DNA of 64,000 nt, from NCBI RefSeq assembly GCF_005938385.1, contig NZ_VCRA01000002.1, positions 248,001-312,000 of the forward strand, written 5' to 3'. The translations under genes and the position numbers were made by a program. Origin of the DNA: Paenibacillus mesophilus. Its GTDB lineage: Bacteria; Bacillota; Bacilli; Paenibacillales; NBRC-103111. The stretch's first letter is position 1, and every line of letters starts with the position of its first letter. A model generated the notes under the pieces. It made no database searches, was not told where the DNA came from, and worked only from the letters and a program-made list of their open reading frames with translations. This document shows positions 17,818-26,967 of this stretch, piece by piece.

Positions 17818-18585
17818 ATGGAAACGAAGCAATGGTACATGGAATACAAAATACATAAGAACCGTCCGGGACTTCTGGGTGATATCGCGTCTCTTATGGG
17901 GATGCTTGAAATCAATATATTGACCATCAACGGCGTCGAGGACCGTACGCGCGGTATGCTGCTGCAGACGAACGACGACGAAAAAATAGAATTGATGGGT
18001 AAGATGCTGAAAAAAGTGGATAATATTACTGTATCGGCTCTTCGCGCACCGAGACTTGTCGATATTTTGGCCGTACGGCACGGCCGCTACATCGAACGCG
18101 ACTCCGACGACCGCAAAACGTTCCGGTTTACCCGCGACGAGCTGGGACTGCTCGTTGATTTTCTGGGCGAAATATGCAAGATGGAGGGCAATCAGGTCAT
18201 AGGCTTGCGCGGCATGCCGCGCGTAGGCAAAACCGAATCGATAATCGCCGGAAGCGTATGCGCCCAGAAGCGTTGGACATTCGTATCGTCCACCCTGCTC
18301 AGACAAACGGTACGGAGTCAAATGTCCGAGGATGAGATGAGTCCGAACAACGTGTTTATTATCGACGGAATCGTATCGACTATGCGCTCGAACGAGAAGC
18401 ATCATATGCTGCTGCGCGAAATTATGGCTATGCCGTCGACAAAAGTAATCGAGCATCCGGATATTTTTATTCGCGAATCCGAATATACTTACGATACGTT
18501 TAACGTAATCATCGAGCTTCGCAATACGCCTGACGAAGAAATTACATACGAGACATTCACCAATTTCGACGGCGATAAATTTTAA
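17818..18585 (+). CDS. ymfK: DUF3388 protein with N-terminal ACT-like domain (YmfK-like)
   Basis: A 255-residue protein. Residues 1-75 look like an ACT domain (NRPGLLGDIASLMGMLEINI), usually a small-ligand sensor. The rest belongs to DUF3388, with a possible nucleotide loop GLRGMPRVGKTESIIAGSV near residue 130, a degenerate P-loop-like pattern (GMPRVGKTE), and IDGIVSTMRSNEKHH near 183. The frame is open upstream to 17683, but ATG 17818 has GGAAAGGTGA just ahead and begins the family alignment. It precedes rodZ, as in Bacillus. Function unknown. Confidence 0.85.
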   Translation: METKQWYMEYKIHKNRPGLLGDIASLMGMLEINILTINGVEDRTRGMLLQTNDDEKIELMGKMLKKVDNITVSALRAPRLVDILAVRHGRYIERDSDDRKTFRFTRDELGLLVDFLGEICKMEGNQVIGLRGMPRVGKTESIIAGSVCAQKRWTFVSSTLLRQTVRSQMSEDEMSPNNVFIIDGIVSTMRSNEKHHMLLREIMAMPSTKVIEHPDIFIRESEYTYDTFNVIIELRNTPDEEITYETFTNFDGDKF

Positions 18586-18629
18586 GCCGTTCGGATTGCT
18601 GCGCAACGCTACCGGGAGGTGATTGAACA

Positions 18630-19553
18630 GTGTCGGATTTGGGGCAGCTGCTTAAAAAAGCGCGTCTGGAAAAAGGAATATCGATGGACCAGCTCGAAGA
18701 AATGACGAAAATACGAAAACGATATTTGGAAGCGATTGAAGAAGGCGAATATAAAATATTGCCCGGAAGCTTCTATGTGCGCGCCTTTATAAAAAGCTAT
18801 TCGGAATCCGTGGGGCTGGATCCGAATGAAGTTCTGGGGTTGTATGGAAAAGCGATTCCGGCACCGTCTGTCGAAGCGGTGGCGGAGCCGATCCGGCGGC
18901 GGAAGCGGAACGATACGCGCAGTACGGAAAAACTGAGCAAATGGGCGTCGACTATTTTAATGCTGTCGTTCGTCCTGCTCATACTGGGCGTCCTCTACTA
19001 CTTCATCGGTAACTCGTACGGCGGAAGCGAAGGCAAAGAAGTAAACCCGAGCGATAAAATAACCGATAAATTTCCGGATCCGAATGCGGCCGGCGGAACG
19101 GCTACCGGAGAATCCGCCTCCGGCAACAAAACGGATGCGGGCAAACAGCCGCCGGGGGGACAGGCCGTTACGCCTCCGACAGGACAGGCCGTAGCGCCTC
19201 CGCCGGCTCCGATCCCGGTCGTGACGCTCGCCCGCACGGAGAACAACGTCGATTATTATGTGGCCACGAACGCCGACAAGCTCAGCGTGCAGTTAAAAAT
19301 AGGCGGAGAGGAATGCTGGCTGCGTATCGACAAAATCATTCCGCCGACGGAAAACCGCAAGCAGGAGCGCCAGGTGATCGAAGAGAAGCTGTACAAAAAG
19401 GGCGATGTACGCGATTGGACATCCGATTCGAGCGTCTATATGACGGTCGGGTTTCCCCCAGCAGCCGAGATTGTCGTAAACGGCATCCCGATCTCCCTCG
19501 GAACGAAAAAAGACGTCAAGCGCATCCAGATCGATTTGCAAAAATCGATATAA
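18630..19553 (+). CDS. rodZ: RodZ-like cell-shape protein (YmfM)
   Basis: A 307-residue bitopic membrane protein. It has a Cro/CI-type helix-turn-helix at residues 4-70 (LLKKARLEKGISMDQLEEMT; LPGSFYVRAFIKSYSESVG), a basic stop-transfer region, one transmembrane helix at about 110-132, a Pro/Gly/Thr-rich outer linker and a C-terminal beta domain (from about 190) of the DUF4115 type. RodZ links MreB filaments to the wall-elongation complex. The GTG start at 18630 has GGGAGGTGA upstream. Followed at once by a strong terminator, so it ends the ymf unit. Confidence 0.9.
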   Translation: MSDLGQLLKKARLEKGISMDQLEEMTKIRKRYLEAIEEGEYKILPGSFYVRAFIKSYSESVGLDPNEVLGLYGKAIPAPSVEAVAEPIRRRKRNDTRSTEKLSKWASTILMLSFVLLILGVLYYFIGNSYGGSEGKEVNPSDKITDKFPDPNAAGGTATGESASGNKTDAGKQPPGGQAVTPPTGQAVAPPPAPIPVVTLARTENNVDYYVATNADKLSVQLKIGGEECWLRIDKIIPPTENRKQERQVIEEKLYKKGDVRDWTSDSSVYMTVGFPPAAEIVVNGIPISLGTKKDVKRIQIDLQKSI

Positions 19554-19555
19554 CG

Positions 19556-19587
19556 GACATCTGCATAGTAGCGGATGTCTTTTTTTC
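19556..19587 (+). terminator. Intrinsic terminator after rodZ
   Basis: GACATCTGC pairs with GCGGATGTC (one G-T pair) over a six-base loop, followed by seven T bases; it starts three bases after the rodZ stop. Confidence 0.92.
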
Positions 19588-19643
19588 GTTAATGCCGATT
19601 GTTATAATAAGAAAGGAAAAATATAGGAAGGCGGGATATACAG

Positions 19644-20135
19644 ATGAGTTCGGAAAGTTCGTTCGATATTGTGTCCGCGATCGACATGCAGGAATTGAAT
19701 AACGCCGTTCAGCAGGCGGTGAAGGAAATCGACAGCCGGTTCGATTTCAAAGGCTCGAAAAGCAGCATTACGCTTGAAAAAAACGAGCTTGTCATCGTTT
19801 CGGATGACGAGTACAAGCTGAAAAGCGTAATCGACGTGCTGCAGTCGAAAATGTCCAAACGGGGCATCGCGCTGAAAAATTTGGACTACGGCAAAGTCGA
19901 GCCGGCCGCCTCGTCGACGGTACGTCAGCGCATCGGTTTGAAGCAGGGGATCGACCAGGAAAACGCCAAAAAAATCAACGTCATCATCCGCGATTCGAAG
20001 CTGAAAATCAAAAGCCAAATCCAGGGAGACCAAATCCGGGTGACCGGCAAAAGCAAAGACGATCTTCAGCAGGCGATCCACCTGCTCAGGCAGGCGAATA
20101 TTCCGCTTGATCTGCAGTTCGTCAATTTCCGGTAA
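19644..20135 (+). CDS. YajQ family nucleotide-binding protein (UPF0234)
   Basis: A 163-residue protein of the YajQ family: two ferredoxin-like domains, with [18 protein letters not shown] at the start and [15 protein letters not shown] near residue 30. Members bind RNA or nucleotides; in Xanthomonas a homologue binds cyclic di-GMP, but no such role can be inferred here. It has its own ribosome site (AGGAAGG) and lies between a terminator and the rimO promoter, so it is probably transcribed alone; TATAAT at 19603-19608 may be its -10. Confidence 0.92.
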   Translation: MSSESSFDIVSAIDMQELNNAVQQAVKEIDSRFDFKGSKSSITLEKNELVIVSDDEYKLKSVIDVLQSKMSKRGIALKNLDYGKVEPAASSTVRQRIGLKQGIDQENAKKINVIIRDSKLKIKSQIQGDQIRVTGKSKDDLQQAIHLLRQANIPLDLQFVNFR

Positions 20136-20166
20136 CAGGTTCGTGTCCCGGGCCGAATTTGCAATT

Positions 20167-20196
20167 TTGACACTCCAAAGCCGATTATATTATACT
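20167..20196 (+). promoter_or_regulatory. Sigma-A promoter for rimO-pgsA-cinA
   Basis: A consensus TTGACA at 20167-20172 and TATACT at 20191-20196 with an 18-base spacer, 47 bases before the rimO start. Confidence 0.75.
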
Positions 20197-20242
20197 TGTG
20201 TGGATAAACAGGTTAGGATACGGGTTTGGGGGATAAGCATTC

Positions 20243-21571
20243 ATGACAGAAAAAGTAAAAGTGGTCACGCTCGGCTGCGAGAAAAATTTGGTCGATTCGG
20301 AAATCATGTCCGGGTTGATTCACGAGCGCGGATACTCGCTGGTAGATGACAAAGAGGAAGCGACCGTCATCATCGTCAATACGTGCGGCTTCATCGACGC
20401 GGCCAAGGAAGAGTCGGTCAACACGATATTGGATTTGGCCGATCTGAAGGAAACGGCGAATTTGAAGGCGCTTATCGTTTCCGGCTGCCTGACGCAGCGG
20501 TACAAAAAAGAGCTGATGAACGAAATGCCGGAAATCGACGGAATCGTCGGCACCGGAGACTTTGATAAAATCAACGACATTATCGACGAAGCGCTGGCGG
20601 GGAGAAAACCGATCCTTGTCGGCAATCCGGCATTCAATTACGAGAAGCAGCTGCCGCGCCGGATGACGACTCCGCGCTATACTGCCTATGTCAAAATAGC
20701 CGAAGGGTGCGACAACGCCTGCACGTTCTGCAGCATTCCGATTATGCGCGGCAAATTCCGCAGCCGCTCGATCGAATCGATCGTTGCCGAAGCGACACAG
20801 CTGGCCGCGCAAGGCGTCCGCGAAATCAGTCTGATCGCACAGGATTCCACCAACTACGGGACGGATCTGTACGAGGGCTTTATGTTGCCGACTTTGTTGA
20901 ACAAGATTACGGAAGTGCCCGGAATCGAATGGGTGAGACTGCATTACGCCTACCCCGGTTTTTTCACGGACGAGCTGATCGAAACGATTGCAAGCAATCC
21001 GAAGGTTTGCAAATATATCGATATGCCGCTGCAGCATAGCGAGGACATCATTCTGAAGCGGATGCGCCGTCCCGGCCGTCAGCGGGATACGAGGGAGCTT
21101 GTTCATAAAATTCGTTCCCGCATTCCGGACGTTGCGCTGCGGACGTCTCTGATCGTCGGCTTTCCGGGTGAGACGGAGCAGGATTTCGCCAATTTGTGCG
21201 AATTCGTCAAGGAGATGCGATTTGACCGGCTGGGCGTATTCGCTTATTCGAAAGAAGATGATACACCGGCATCGCGGCTTCCGGATCAAGTGCCGGATGA
21301 AGTCAAAGAATTCCGGGCCACTACGCTTATGGAAATTCAAAGGGAAATTTCCCGCGAAGAGAACGGCAAACGCATCGGTCAAGAATTGAACGTATTAATC
21401 GAACGGTACGACGGGCGAAACGATGTTTATGTCGGCCGTTCCGAGTTCGACGCCCCGGATGTCGACGGCGAAGTATTTGTGACCCGCTGCACGGCGGGCA
21501 TCGGCGAAATGCAGAAAGTACGCATCACGCATTCCTTCGAATTCGACCTGTCCGGGGAGGGAATTGCATGA
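20243..21571 (+). CDS. rimO: Ribosomal protein S12 methylthiotransferase RimO
   Basis: Radical-SAM enzyme that adds a methylthio group to an aspartate of ribosomal protein S12. The 442-residue protein has the RimO-specific opening VVTLGCEKNLVDSE with the first cluster cysteine, further cysteines at NTCGF and SGCLTQR, and the radical-SAM motif CDNACTFC near residue 155. A TRAM domain closes the C-terminus (from about 375). MiaB in this window (41204-42709) is the tRNA-modifying paralogue and differs at these motifs. The last bases overlap pgsA (ATGA). B. subtilis lacks a clear RimO, so this gene is a difference from that genome. Confidence 0.94.
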   Translation: MTEKVKVVTLGCEKNLVDSEIMSGLIHERGYSLVDDKEEATVIIVNTCGFIDAAKEESVNTILDLADLKETANLKALIVSGCLTQRYKKELMNEMPEIDGIVGTGDFDKINDIIDEALAGRKPILVGNPAFNYEKQLPRRMTTPRYTAYVKIAEGCDNACTFCSIPIMRGKFRSRSIESIVAEATQLAAQGVREISLIAQDSTNYGTDLYEGFMLPTLLNKITEVPGIEWVRLHYAYPGFFTDELIETIASNPKVCKYIDMPLQHSEDIILKRMRRPGRQRDTRELVHKIRSRIPDVALRTSLIVGFPGETEQDFANLCEFVKEMRFDRLGVFAYSKEDDTPASRLPDQVPDEVKEFRATTLMEIQREISREENGKRIGQELNVLIERYDGRNDVYVGRSEFDAPDVDGEVFVTRCTAGIGEMQKVRITHSFEFDLSGEGIA

Positions 21572-22146
21572 ATCTGGCCAACCGGATCACGCTGGCGAGA
21601 ATTTTTCTCGTGCCCATCATCATGTTTTTTCTGCTGGTCAAGCTCGATCTTCCTCCAATCAAGATCGAGCAGTTCAGCATTACGTACAACCAGATTATTG
21701 CGGTACTTATTTTCATCATCGCGGCGAGCACGGACAGCCTAGACGGCTACATAGCGCGCAAGCGTAAGCTGATAACGAATCTGGGCAAGCTGCTCGATCC
21801 GCTCGCGGACAAGCTGCTCGTAACGGCCGTGCTCGTCTCGCTCGTTGATATGGGCAAGCTGGATGCCTGGATTGCCGTAGTCATCATTAGCCGGGAGTTC
21901 GCCGTAACCGGGCTGCGTTCGATTTGCGCGGCGGAAGGGATCGTCATCGCGGCGAGCAAGCTCGGAAAATGGAAGACGGCTGCGCAAATTACGGCTATTA
22001 TCGCATTGCTTATCAACAACTTCCCGTTTGCTTTTCTCGATATCCCGTTCGATCTGATCGCCAGCTGGATCGCCGCGATTATTACGATCTATTCGGGCAT
22101 CGACTATTTTGCGAAAAACTGGCATGTCATTCAGTTTGACAATTGA
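21568..22146 (+). CDS. pgsA: CDP-diacylglycerol-glycerol-3-phosphate 3-phosphatidyltransferase
   Basis: Makes phosphatidylglycerol phosphate, the first step to phosphatidylglycerol and cardiolipin. The 192-residue membrane protein contains the full CDP-alcohol phosphotransferase signature (D-x2-DG-x2-AR-x8-G-x3-D-x3-D) from the DSLDGYIARK stretch near residue 53 to LLDPLADK. It has about five hydrophobic helices. It starts inside the rimO stop, implying coupling, and is followed by cinA 50 bases later. Confidence 0.95.
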   Translation: MNLANRITLARIFLVPIIMFFLLVKLDLPPIKIEQFSITYNQIIAVLIFIIAASTDSLDGYIARKRKLITNLGKLLDPLADKLLVTAVLVSLVDMGKLDAWIAVVIISREFAVTGLRSICAAEGIVIAASKLGKWKTAAQITAIIALLINNFPFAFLDIPFDLIASWIAAIITIYSGIDYFAKNWHVIQFDN

Positions 22147-22196
22147 CGGATACCGGGCGGGCTTTCCCGTACCGGTTACGCGGAGGTAGCATAAGC

Positions 22197-23450
22197 ATGA
22201 GAGCGGAAATTATTGCCGTCGGCACCGAGCTGCTGCTCGGTCAAATCGTGAACACCAACGCCCAATACATCGCGCAAGGCTGCGCGGGTATTGGGCTTAA
22301 CGTTTATTACCAAACCGTCGTCGGGGACAACCGGGAACGAATCGGGGAAGCATTCCGCTTGGCCGCCTCGCGGGCCGACGTCGTGATCGTCACCGGAGGG
22401 CTCGGACCGACGCAGGACGACTTGACGAAAGACGCTTTATCGGAGCTTCTCGGCCTGCCGATGTCGATTCACGGTCCTTCGATGGACAAAATCGTCTCCG
22501 TCTTCCAATCGCGCGGACTTGAAATGGTGCAGAGCAACGAAAGACAAGCGAACGTTCTGGAAGGATGCACGCCTCTCGACAACGATAACGGACTTGCCGT
22601 CGGCGTCGCCCTTTCGAAGGACGGGACTCACTATGTATTGCTGCCGGGGCCGCCAAAGGAAATGAAGCCGATGTTCGACAGCCGCGCCATCCCGTGGATC
22701 CGCTCGGTCATGGGAGACGATGCGGCTCCCCTTTACTCGAAGATGCTCAAGTTCGCCGGAATCGGCGAATCGAGCTTGGAGCATCGGCTTATCGATCTGA
22801 TCGAAGGCCAGGACGACCCGACGATCGCCCCTTATGCCAAGGAAGGGGAAGTAAGCATCCGGCTGACGACCCGCGCGGGCTCGATCGAGCTGGCGGAGCG
22901 GAAGCTTGCCGAGACCGAGTCGGAAATACGAAGCAGGGTCGGCGAATATATTTATGCCGACCAAGACGTTCCGATCGAGCAAGAGATTGTGGCGATGCTC
23001 GGCAGGGCGGGCAAAACGGCGGCGCTCGCGGAAAGCTGCACCGGCGGTATGATAAGTGAAATGATTACGGCGATTCCGGGCAGCTCGGCGGTATATCGCG
23101 GCGGAATCGTCTGCTATACGAACGATGCGAAGAGGGAGCTGCTGGGCGTTCCTGCGGACGTGCTGGAGGGCGACGGCGCACCCGGCGCGGTCAGCGCCGA
23201 GACGGCCGCGCTGCTGGCCGAACGCGTGCTGGAGAGAACGGCGTCCGATTACGCGCTGTCCGTTACCGGTGTCGCCGGTCCGGCCGAGTCGGAAGGCAAG
23301 CCGGTCGGCCTAGTATATATCGGCGTCGCGGAACGCGGACGTCCTCCCGAGGCGGTACGGCTCCAGCTCTCGGGCAACCGGGGCTCGATCCGGCTGAAGG
23401 CGGCCAAGCAAGCGTTCTACTTGTTGTGGCTGCGGTTGAAAGAGCGGTAA
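22197..23450 (+). CDS. cinA: CinA (competence/damage-inducible protein, NMN amidohydrolase family)
   Basis: A 417-residue two-domain protein. The N-terminal MoCF-like domain has [20 protein letters not shown] and [20 protein letters not shown] and is linked to ADP-ribose pyrophosphatase activity in family members. The C-terminal CinA/PncC domain, from about residue 265, has [15 protein letters not shown] and [20 protein letters not shown] and deamidates nicotinamide mononucleotide. ATG 22197 follows GGAGGT; the frame is open 18 codons upstream, overlapping pgsA, without a ribosome site. It precedes recA, the usual arrangement in Firmicutes. Confidence 0.93.
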   Translation: MRAEIIAVGTELLLGQIVNTNAQYIAQGCAGIGLNVYYQTVVGDNRERIGEAFRLAASRADVVIVTGGLGPTQDDLTKDALSELLGLPMSIHGPSMDKIVSVFQSRGLEMVQSNERQANVLEGCTPLDNDNGLAVGVALSKDGTHYVLLPGPPKEMKPMFDSRAIPWIRSVMGDDAAPLYSKMLKFAGIGESSLEHRLIDLIEGQDDPTIAPYAKEGEVSIRLTTRAGSIELAERKLAETESEIRSRVGEYIYADQDVPIEQEIVAMLGRAGKTAALAESCTGGMISEMITAIPGSSAVYRGGIVCYTNDAKRELLGVPADVLEGDGAPGAVSAETAALLAERVLERTASDYALSVTGVAGPAESEGKPVGLVYIGVAERGRPPEAVRLQLSGNRGSIRLKAAKQAFYLLWLRLKER

Positions 23451-23457
23451 AAATTTG

Positions 23458-23486
23458 TTGCCGTGCACGCGTATATGGCTTATACT
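23458..23486 (+). promoter_or_regulatory. Sigma-A-type promoter just after cinA
   Basis: TTGCCG at 23458-23463 and TATACT at 23481-23486, 17 bases apart, start eight bases after the cinA stop. A terminator hairpin follows within 20 bases of the expected start of transcription, which would give a very short RNA. Confidence 0.5.
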
Positions 23487-23501
23487 GGAAATATCGAAAC
23501 G

Positions 23502-23555
23502 GAAGCACCGTTACAACAGGCCGGCAATGCCTTTTGTAGCGGTGCTTCTTCTTTG
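23502..23555 (+). terminator. Hairpin terminator between cinA and recA
   Basis: GAAGCACCG (23502-23510) pairs with CGGTGCTTC (23540-23548) and, after one mismatch, TACAA pairs with TTGTA; a TTCTTTG tail follows. It may end cinA transcripts or the short RNA from the promoter at 23458. Confidence 0.65.
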
Positions 23556-23591
23556 CCGTTGGCGCATGCGCATGCTTCCCTCAAGTGAATG

Positions 23592-23605
23592 CGAATGTAT
23601 GTTCG
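23592..23605. promoter_or_regulatory. LexA (DinR) box of recA
   Basis: CGAATGTATGTTCG matches the Firmicutes LexA operator CGAACnnnnGTTCG at nine of ten fixed positions. It stands ten bases ahead of the recA -35 hexamer, so recA is expected to be induced by DNA damage. Confidence 0.82.
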
Positions 23606-23614
23606 AAAAAACAC

Positions 23615-23643
23615 TTGGCAAACGGCGGAAAACGATGTATCAT
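23615..23643 (+). promoter_or_regulatory. Sigma-A promoter of recA
   Basis: TTGGCA at 23615-23620 and TATCAT at 23638-23643 with a 17-base spacer; the recA start codon is 31 bases downstream. Confidence 0.75.
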
Positions 23644-23673
23644 AACAATATAGAAACGATAAAGGAAGTGAGT

Positions 23674-24729
23674 ATGTTGTCAGATCGCCGTGCTGCGTTA
23701 GAAGTGGCCCTTCGTCAAATCGAGAAGCAATTTGGCAAAGGATCGATTATGAAACTGGGCGAATCCGCTCACATGCAAGTGGAAACCGTCTCTACCGGAG
23801 CGCTTGCGCTTGATCTCGCGCTCGGAATAGGTGGATTCCCGCGGGGCAGAATTATCGAAGTGTACGGCCCCGAATCGTCCGGTAAAACGACAGTGGCGCT
23901 GCATGCGATTGCCGAGGTGCAACGTACCGGCGGACAAGCCGCCTTTATCGACGCCGAGCATGCGCTGGACCCGCTATATGCCAGCAAGCTGGGCATCAAC
24001 ATCGACGAATTGCTTTTGTCGCAGCCGGATACCGGCGAACAAGCGTTGGAAATCGCCGAAGCGCTCGTTCGCAGCGGAGCGGTCGACATCATTGTTATAG
24101 ACTCGGTAGCGGCACTCGTACCGAAAGCGGAAATCGAAGGAGAGATGGGCGATTCCCACGTCGGGCTGCAGGCTCGCCTCATGTCGCAGGCGCTGCGGAA
24201 GCTGTCGGGCGCGATCAACAAGTCGAAGGTCATTGCCATCTTCATCAACCAATTGCGCGAGAAAGTAGGAGTCATGTTCGGCAATCCCGAAACGACTCCA
24301 GGCGGGCGCGCACTCAAGTTCTATTCCACCATTCGGCTGGACGTACGCCGCGTAGAGACGATCAAGCAAGGCAATGACATGGTCGGCAACCGGACCCGGA
24401 TCAAAGTCGTCAAGAACAAAGTGGCGCCGCCGTTCAAGCAGGCCGAGCTGGACATTATGTACGGGGAAGGCATTTCCCGCGAAGGCAGCATCATCGACAT
24501 CGGCACGGAAATGGATATCGTCAACAAAAGCGGCGCTTGGTATTCGTACGATGGCGATCGACTCGGACAAGGTCGGGAAAACGCGAAACAATTTTTGAAA
24601 GATAATCCTCAAGTCGCGTCCGTTATCGAGAAGAAGATTCGCGAAGCGAGCAATATGACGCAAGGCGCCGTTCCTATGGCCGTATCGGATGACGATGAGG
24701 ATGAAGAAGAATTGGCGGCATTTGAATAA
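23674..24729 (+). CDS. recA: Recombinase RecA
   Basis: ATP-dependent strand-exchange protein and co-protease for LexA cleavage. The 351-residue product has the Walker A loop [14 protein letters not shown] near residue 67, the RecA family box [12 protein letters not shown] near 172, loop-L2 residues [15 protein letters not shown] near 205 and an acidic C-terminal tail rich in Asp and Glu. ATG 23674 is used because AAAGGAAGTG precedes it and the family starts here; the frame is open upstream to 23455 only by chance. A LexA box and promoter precede it, a terminator follows. Confidence 0.98.
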   Translation: MLSDRRAALEVALRQIEKQFGKGSIMKLGESAHMQVETVSTGALALDLALGIGGFPRGRIIEVYGPESSGKTTVALHAIAEVQRTGGQAAFIDAEHALDPLYASKLGINIDELLLSQPDTGEQALEIAEALVRSGAVDIIVIDSVAALVPKAEIEGEMGDSHVGLQARLMSQALRKLSGAINKSKVIAIFINQLREKVGVMFGNPETTPGGRALKFYSTIRLDVRRVETIKQGNDMVGNRTRIKVVKNKVAPPFKQAELDIMYGEGISREGSIIDIGTEMDIVNKSGAWYSYDGDRLGQGRENAKQFLKDNPQVASVIEKKIREASNMTQGAVPMAVSDDDEDEEELAAFE

Positions 24730-24757
24730 CAACAACTAAGCGAACGGAAATCGACTG

Positions 24758-24796
24758 CGCACCTTTGCGATATTTAAGGTGCGTTTTCGGTTTTTG
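24758..24796 (+). terminator. Intrinsic terminator after recA
   Basis: CGCACCTT (24758-24765) pairs with AAGGTGCG (24776-24783) over a ten-base loop, followed by TTTTCGGTTTTT. Confidence 0.85.
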
Positions 24797-24846
24797 AGCG
24801 TTGCAAGATAAGTTACAGGAACGTTAACTTCGCTGCAGGAGGCATT

Positions 24847-25539
24847 ATGGACGCACCCGATTCGATCATCACCGCCGTAGAACGGCATCCGAAGACGGCG
24901 AGCCGTTACCTCATTTTTATCGATGGGCAGTATGTGCTTACCGTTCATGAGGATGTGCTGATCAAGCACCGGCTGCTGAAAGGGGAACGCGCGGAGCCCG
25001 ACAAGCTCCGGCTCGTATTGGAGGATGAAGAGCAGCAGAGGGCTTGGTCCGATGCGCTCAAGCAGGTCGGCCGCCGTCCCCGGTCGGAGAAAGAAATTCG
25101 GCAATATTTGAAGCGGAAGCAATATTTGCCGCCGTTGATCGACCGGATCGTGCTGCGTCTGAAGGAGCAGAACTTTTTGAACGACGCCGACTTCGCCGCG
25201 CAGTGGACGGAGCAAAGAATTTATTCGCAGAAAAAAGGCCGCCGTCTGATCAAGCAGGAGCTTCAGCTTAAGGGCGTCGCTCTGGCAACGATCCAGCAGA
25301 CGCTGAACCAGGTTCCGGTCGACGAGGAACAGCGTCTCGCCTTCGAGCTTGCGGTAAAAAAGTGGAAGCTGACGTCAGGCGGCGCCCTGGATAAAAAACG
25401 GAAGACGGCCGCTTTTTTGATACGAAGAGGGTATTCCGCACAAATCGTCAGCAACGCGGTACGGAAAGCTGCGGAAACGTTCCGGGAAGAAGCGGACGCA
25501 AGCGATGAATCGGACATGTGGGACTGGCCGGAAGCATAA
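24847..25539 (+). CDS. recX: Regulatory protein RecX
   Basis: Modulator of RecA filaments, here 117 bases after recA, the common place for this gene. The 230-residue helical protein has the three-helix repeats of the family: RPRSEKEIRQYLKRKQY near residue 78, QNFLNDADFAAQWTEQR near 108 and KGRRLIKQELQLKGV near 130. ATG 24847 follows GCAGGAGGC. The recA terminator lies between, so recX may depend on readthrough or on its own promoter, which I could not identify. Confidence 0.9.
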   Translation: MDAPDSIITAVERHPKTASRYLIFIDGQYVLTVHEDVLIKHRLLKGERAEPDKLRLVLEDEEQQRAWSDALKQVGRRPRSEKEIRQYLKRKQYLPPLIDRIVLRLKEQNFLNDADFAAQWTEQRIYSQKKGRRLIKQELQLKGVALATIQQTLNQVPVDEEQRLAFELAVKKWKLTSGGALDKKRKTAAFLIRRGYSAQIVSNAVRKAAETFREEADASDESDMWDWPEA

Positions 25540-25606
25540 TGATGTATACCGGAAGCTGCAAGAACGGTATTTGTAATTTTATCGGGCGAACGGGGGATTC
25601 GGTACG

Positions 25607-26572
25607 ATGAATACGATCAAATGGGGAATTATCGGCTGCGGCAACGTAACGGAAGTCAAGAGCGGACCGGGCTTCCAGCTGGCTGACGGCTCGGAGCTGG
25701 TCGCCGTCATGCGGCGCAACGGGGAATTGGCGGCGGATTACGCCCGCCGGCACCAAGTGCCGAAATGGTACGACGATGCCGATGCGCTAATCGGGGATCC
25801 GGATGTGAACGCCATTTATGTCGCCACGCCCCCGTCAACTCACAAAGAGTACACGCTGGCCGCGGCCAAAGCGGGCAAGCCCGTCTATGTCGAAAAGCCG
25901 ATGGCGCTTCATGCCGGCGAATGCGGCGAGATGATCGAAGCTTGCCGGGCCGCCGGAGTGCCGCTTTTCGTTGCTTATTACAGAAGAGCGCTTCCGCGAT
26001 TTTTGAAAGTAAAGCAGCTGATGGAGATGGGAGCGATCGGGGATATCCGGTTCGTCACGACCGTACATACGAAGAAGCTGACGGAAGATCCGGCCAATTT
26101 GCCATGGAGGGTTATCCCGGAGTTGTCGGGCGGCGGCCATTTCTTCGATTTGGCGAGCCATACGCTCGACTTGCTCGACTTTCTGCTCGGACCGATCCGC
26201 GACGCCTCGGGCAGGGCGTCCAATCAGGGAAAAGCATACCCGGCGGAGGATATCGTCAGCGGCACTTATACGTTCGAATCCGGAGTTCAGGGAACCGCAA
26301 TATGGTGCTTTACCGCATACCAGGGCGGTGAAATAAACGAAATAGTCGGATCGCGCGGGAAGCTCACCTTCTCCACCTTCGGAAGCGAGCCGATCCGGCT
26401 GACAACGGCCGACGGGATCGGGGACTATTCGTTGGAGCAGCCCCAACATATTCAGCAGCCGCTTATTCAGACGATCGTGAACGAGCTGCTTGGTAAGGGG
26501 GCTTGCCCCAGCACGGGACAATCGGCTCTTCGTACGGCTAAAGTGATGGACGAATTGGCGATCATCCGTTAG
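25607..26572 (+). CDS. Gfo/Idh/MocA-type oxidoreductase
   Basis: A 321-residue NAD(P)-dependent sugar or polyol dehydrogenase. The N-terminal Rossmann domain starts WGIIGCGNVTEVKSG, the VEKPMALHAGEC motif near residue 95 holds the lysine typical of the catalytic site, and GGHFFDLASHTLDLLDFLLG near 180 carries the histidine of the C-terminal domain. The substrate cannot be inferred; there are no sugar transport genes beside it. It is a single gene between recX and a terminator, an accessory insertion relative to B. subtilis. Confidence 0.87.
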   Translation: MNTIKWGIIGCGNVTEVKSGPGFQLADGSELVAVMRRNGELAADYARRHQVPKWYDDADALIGDPDVNAIYVATPPSTHKEYTLAAAKAGKPVYVEKPMALHAGECGEMIEACRAAGVPLFVAYYRRALPRFLKVKQLMEMGAIGDIRFVTTVHTKKLTEDPANLPWRVIPELSGGGHFFDLASHTLDLLDFLLGPIRDASGRASNQGKAYPAEDIVSGTYTFESGVQGTAIWCFTAYQGGEINEIVGSRGKLTFSTFGSEPIRLTTADGIGDYSLEQPQHIQQPLIQTIVNELLGKGACPSTGQSALRTAKVMDELAIIR

Positions 26573-26604
26573 CTTTCGGAGCGCAATGCATAGACTCACT
26601 CTGG

Positions 26605-26631
26605 AAGCCGGGACCTTGTCCCGGCTTTTTG
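26605..26631 (+). terminator. Intrinsic terminator after the oxidoreductase gene
   Basis: A perfect ten-bp stem (AAGCCGGGAC with GTCCCGGCTT) with a CTT loop and a T tail. Confidence 0.93.
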
Positions 26632-26671
26632 TCGTATAGGAAATCATGCGAAGCTAATTTCTGTGGATAAC

Positions 26672-26729
26672 GGGGGCTCCCCCAGAAGTAATAGGAATAA
26701 TCTACGTAGCAGATCTTCGCTTCTGGGGG
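26672..26729. repeat. 58-bp hairpin repeat, copy 1
   Basis: Begins GGGGGCTCCCCCAGAAG and ends CTTCTGGGGG; the ten outer bases CCCCCAGAAG and CTTCTGGGGG pair perfectly, while the leading GGGGG offers an alternative partner for the Cs. It aligns without gaps to copy 2 at 43334-43391 with 48 of 58 bases the same (AAGTAAT, GAATAA and CGTAGCA are common blocks). It lies 40 bases after a terminator. Confidence 0.9.
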
Positions 26730-26822
26730 TGTTCCGCTATGGAACTCCAATCCGTTCTTGATTAAAGGAGTACCACCCTCCTTTTATCCAAGTTAATTGA
26801 TATGAATGATATGATTAAAAAC

Positions 26823-26924
26823 CATTTTGGAATAAAGACTCAACTCGTTCATTCGATATATCCATAAATATCGCTTGTCAATCCTATTATTTACGAAAAA
26901 GGCCAATATCTTTATTCCAAAATG
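26823..26924. promoter_or_regulatory. 15-bp perfect inverted repeat before the chromate transporter genes
   Basis: CATTTTGGAATAAAG at 26823-26837 returns as its exact complement at 26910-26924, 72 bases apart, in a very AT-rich stretch. The right arm overlaps the -35 zone of the promoter at 26915-26943. Paired arms this far apart suggest a looping operator or the ends of a small element. Confidence 0.65.
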
Positions 26925-26943
26925 AAATAAAGTCGTTTATAAT
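26915..26943 (+). promoter_or_regulatory. Candidate promoter of the chromate transporter unit
   Basis: A perfect TATAAT at 26938-26943; the -35 at 17 bases (TTCCAA) is poor and lies within the right arm of the inverted repeat. The first start codon is 25 bases on. Confidence 0.5.
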
Positions 26944-26967
26944 AGAGATATCGATGGAGAGGACAGA

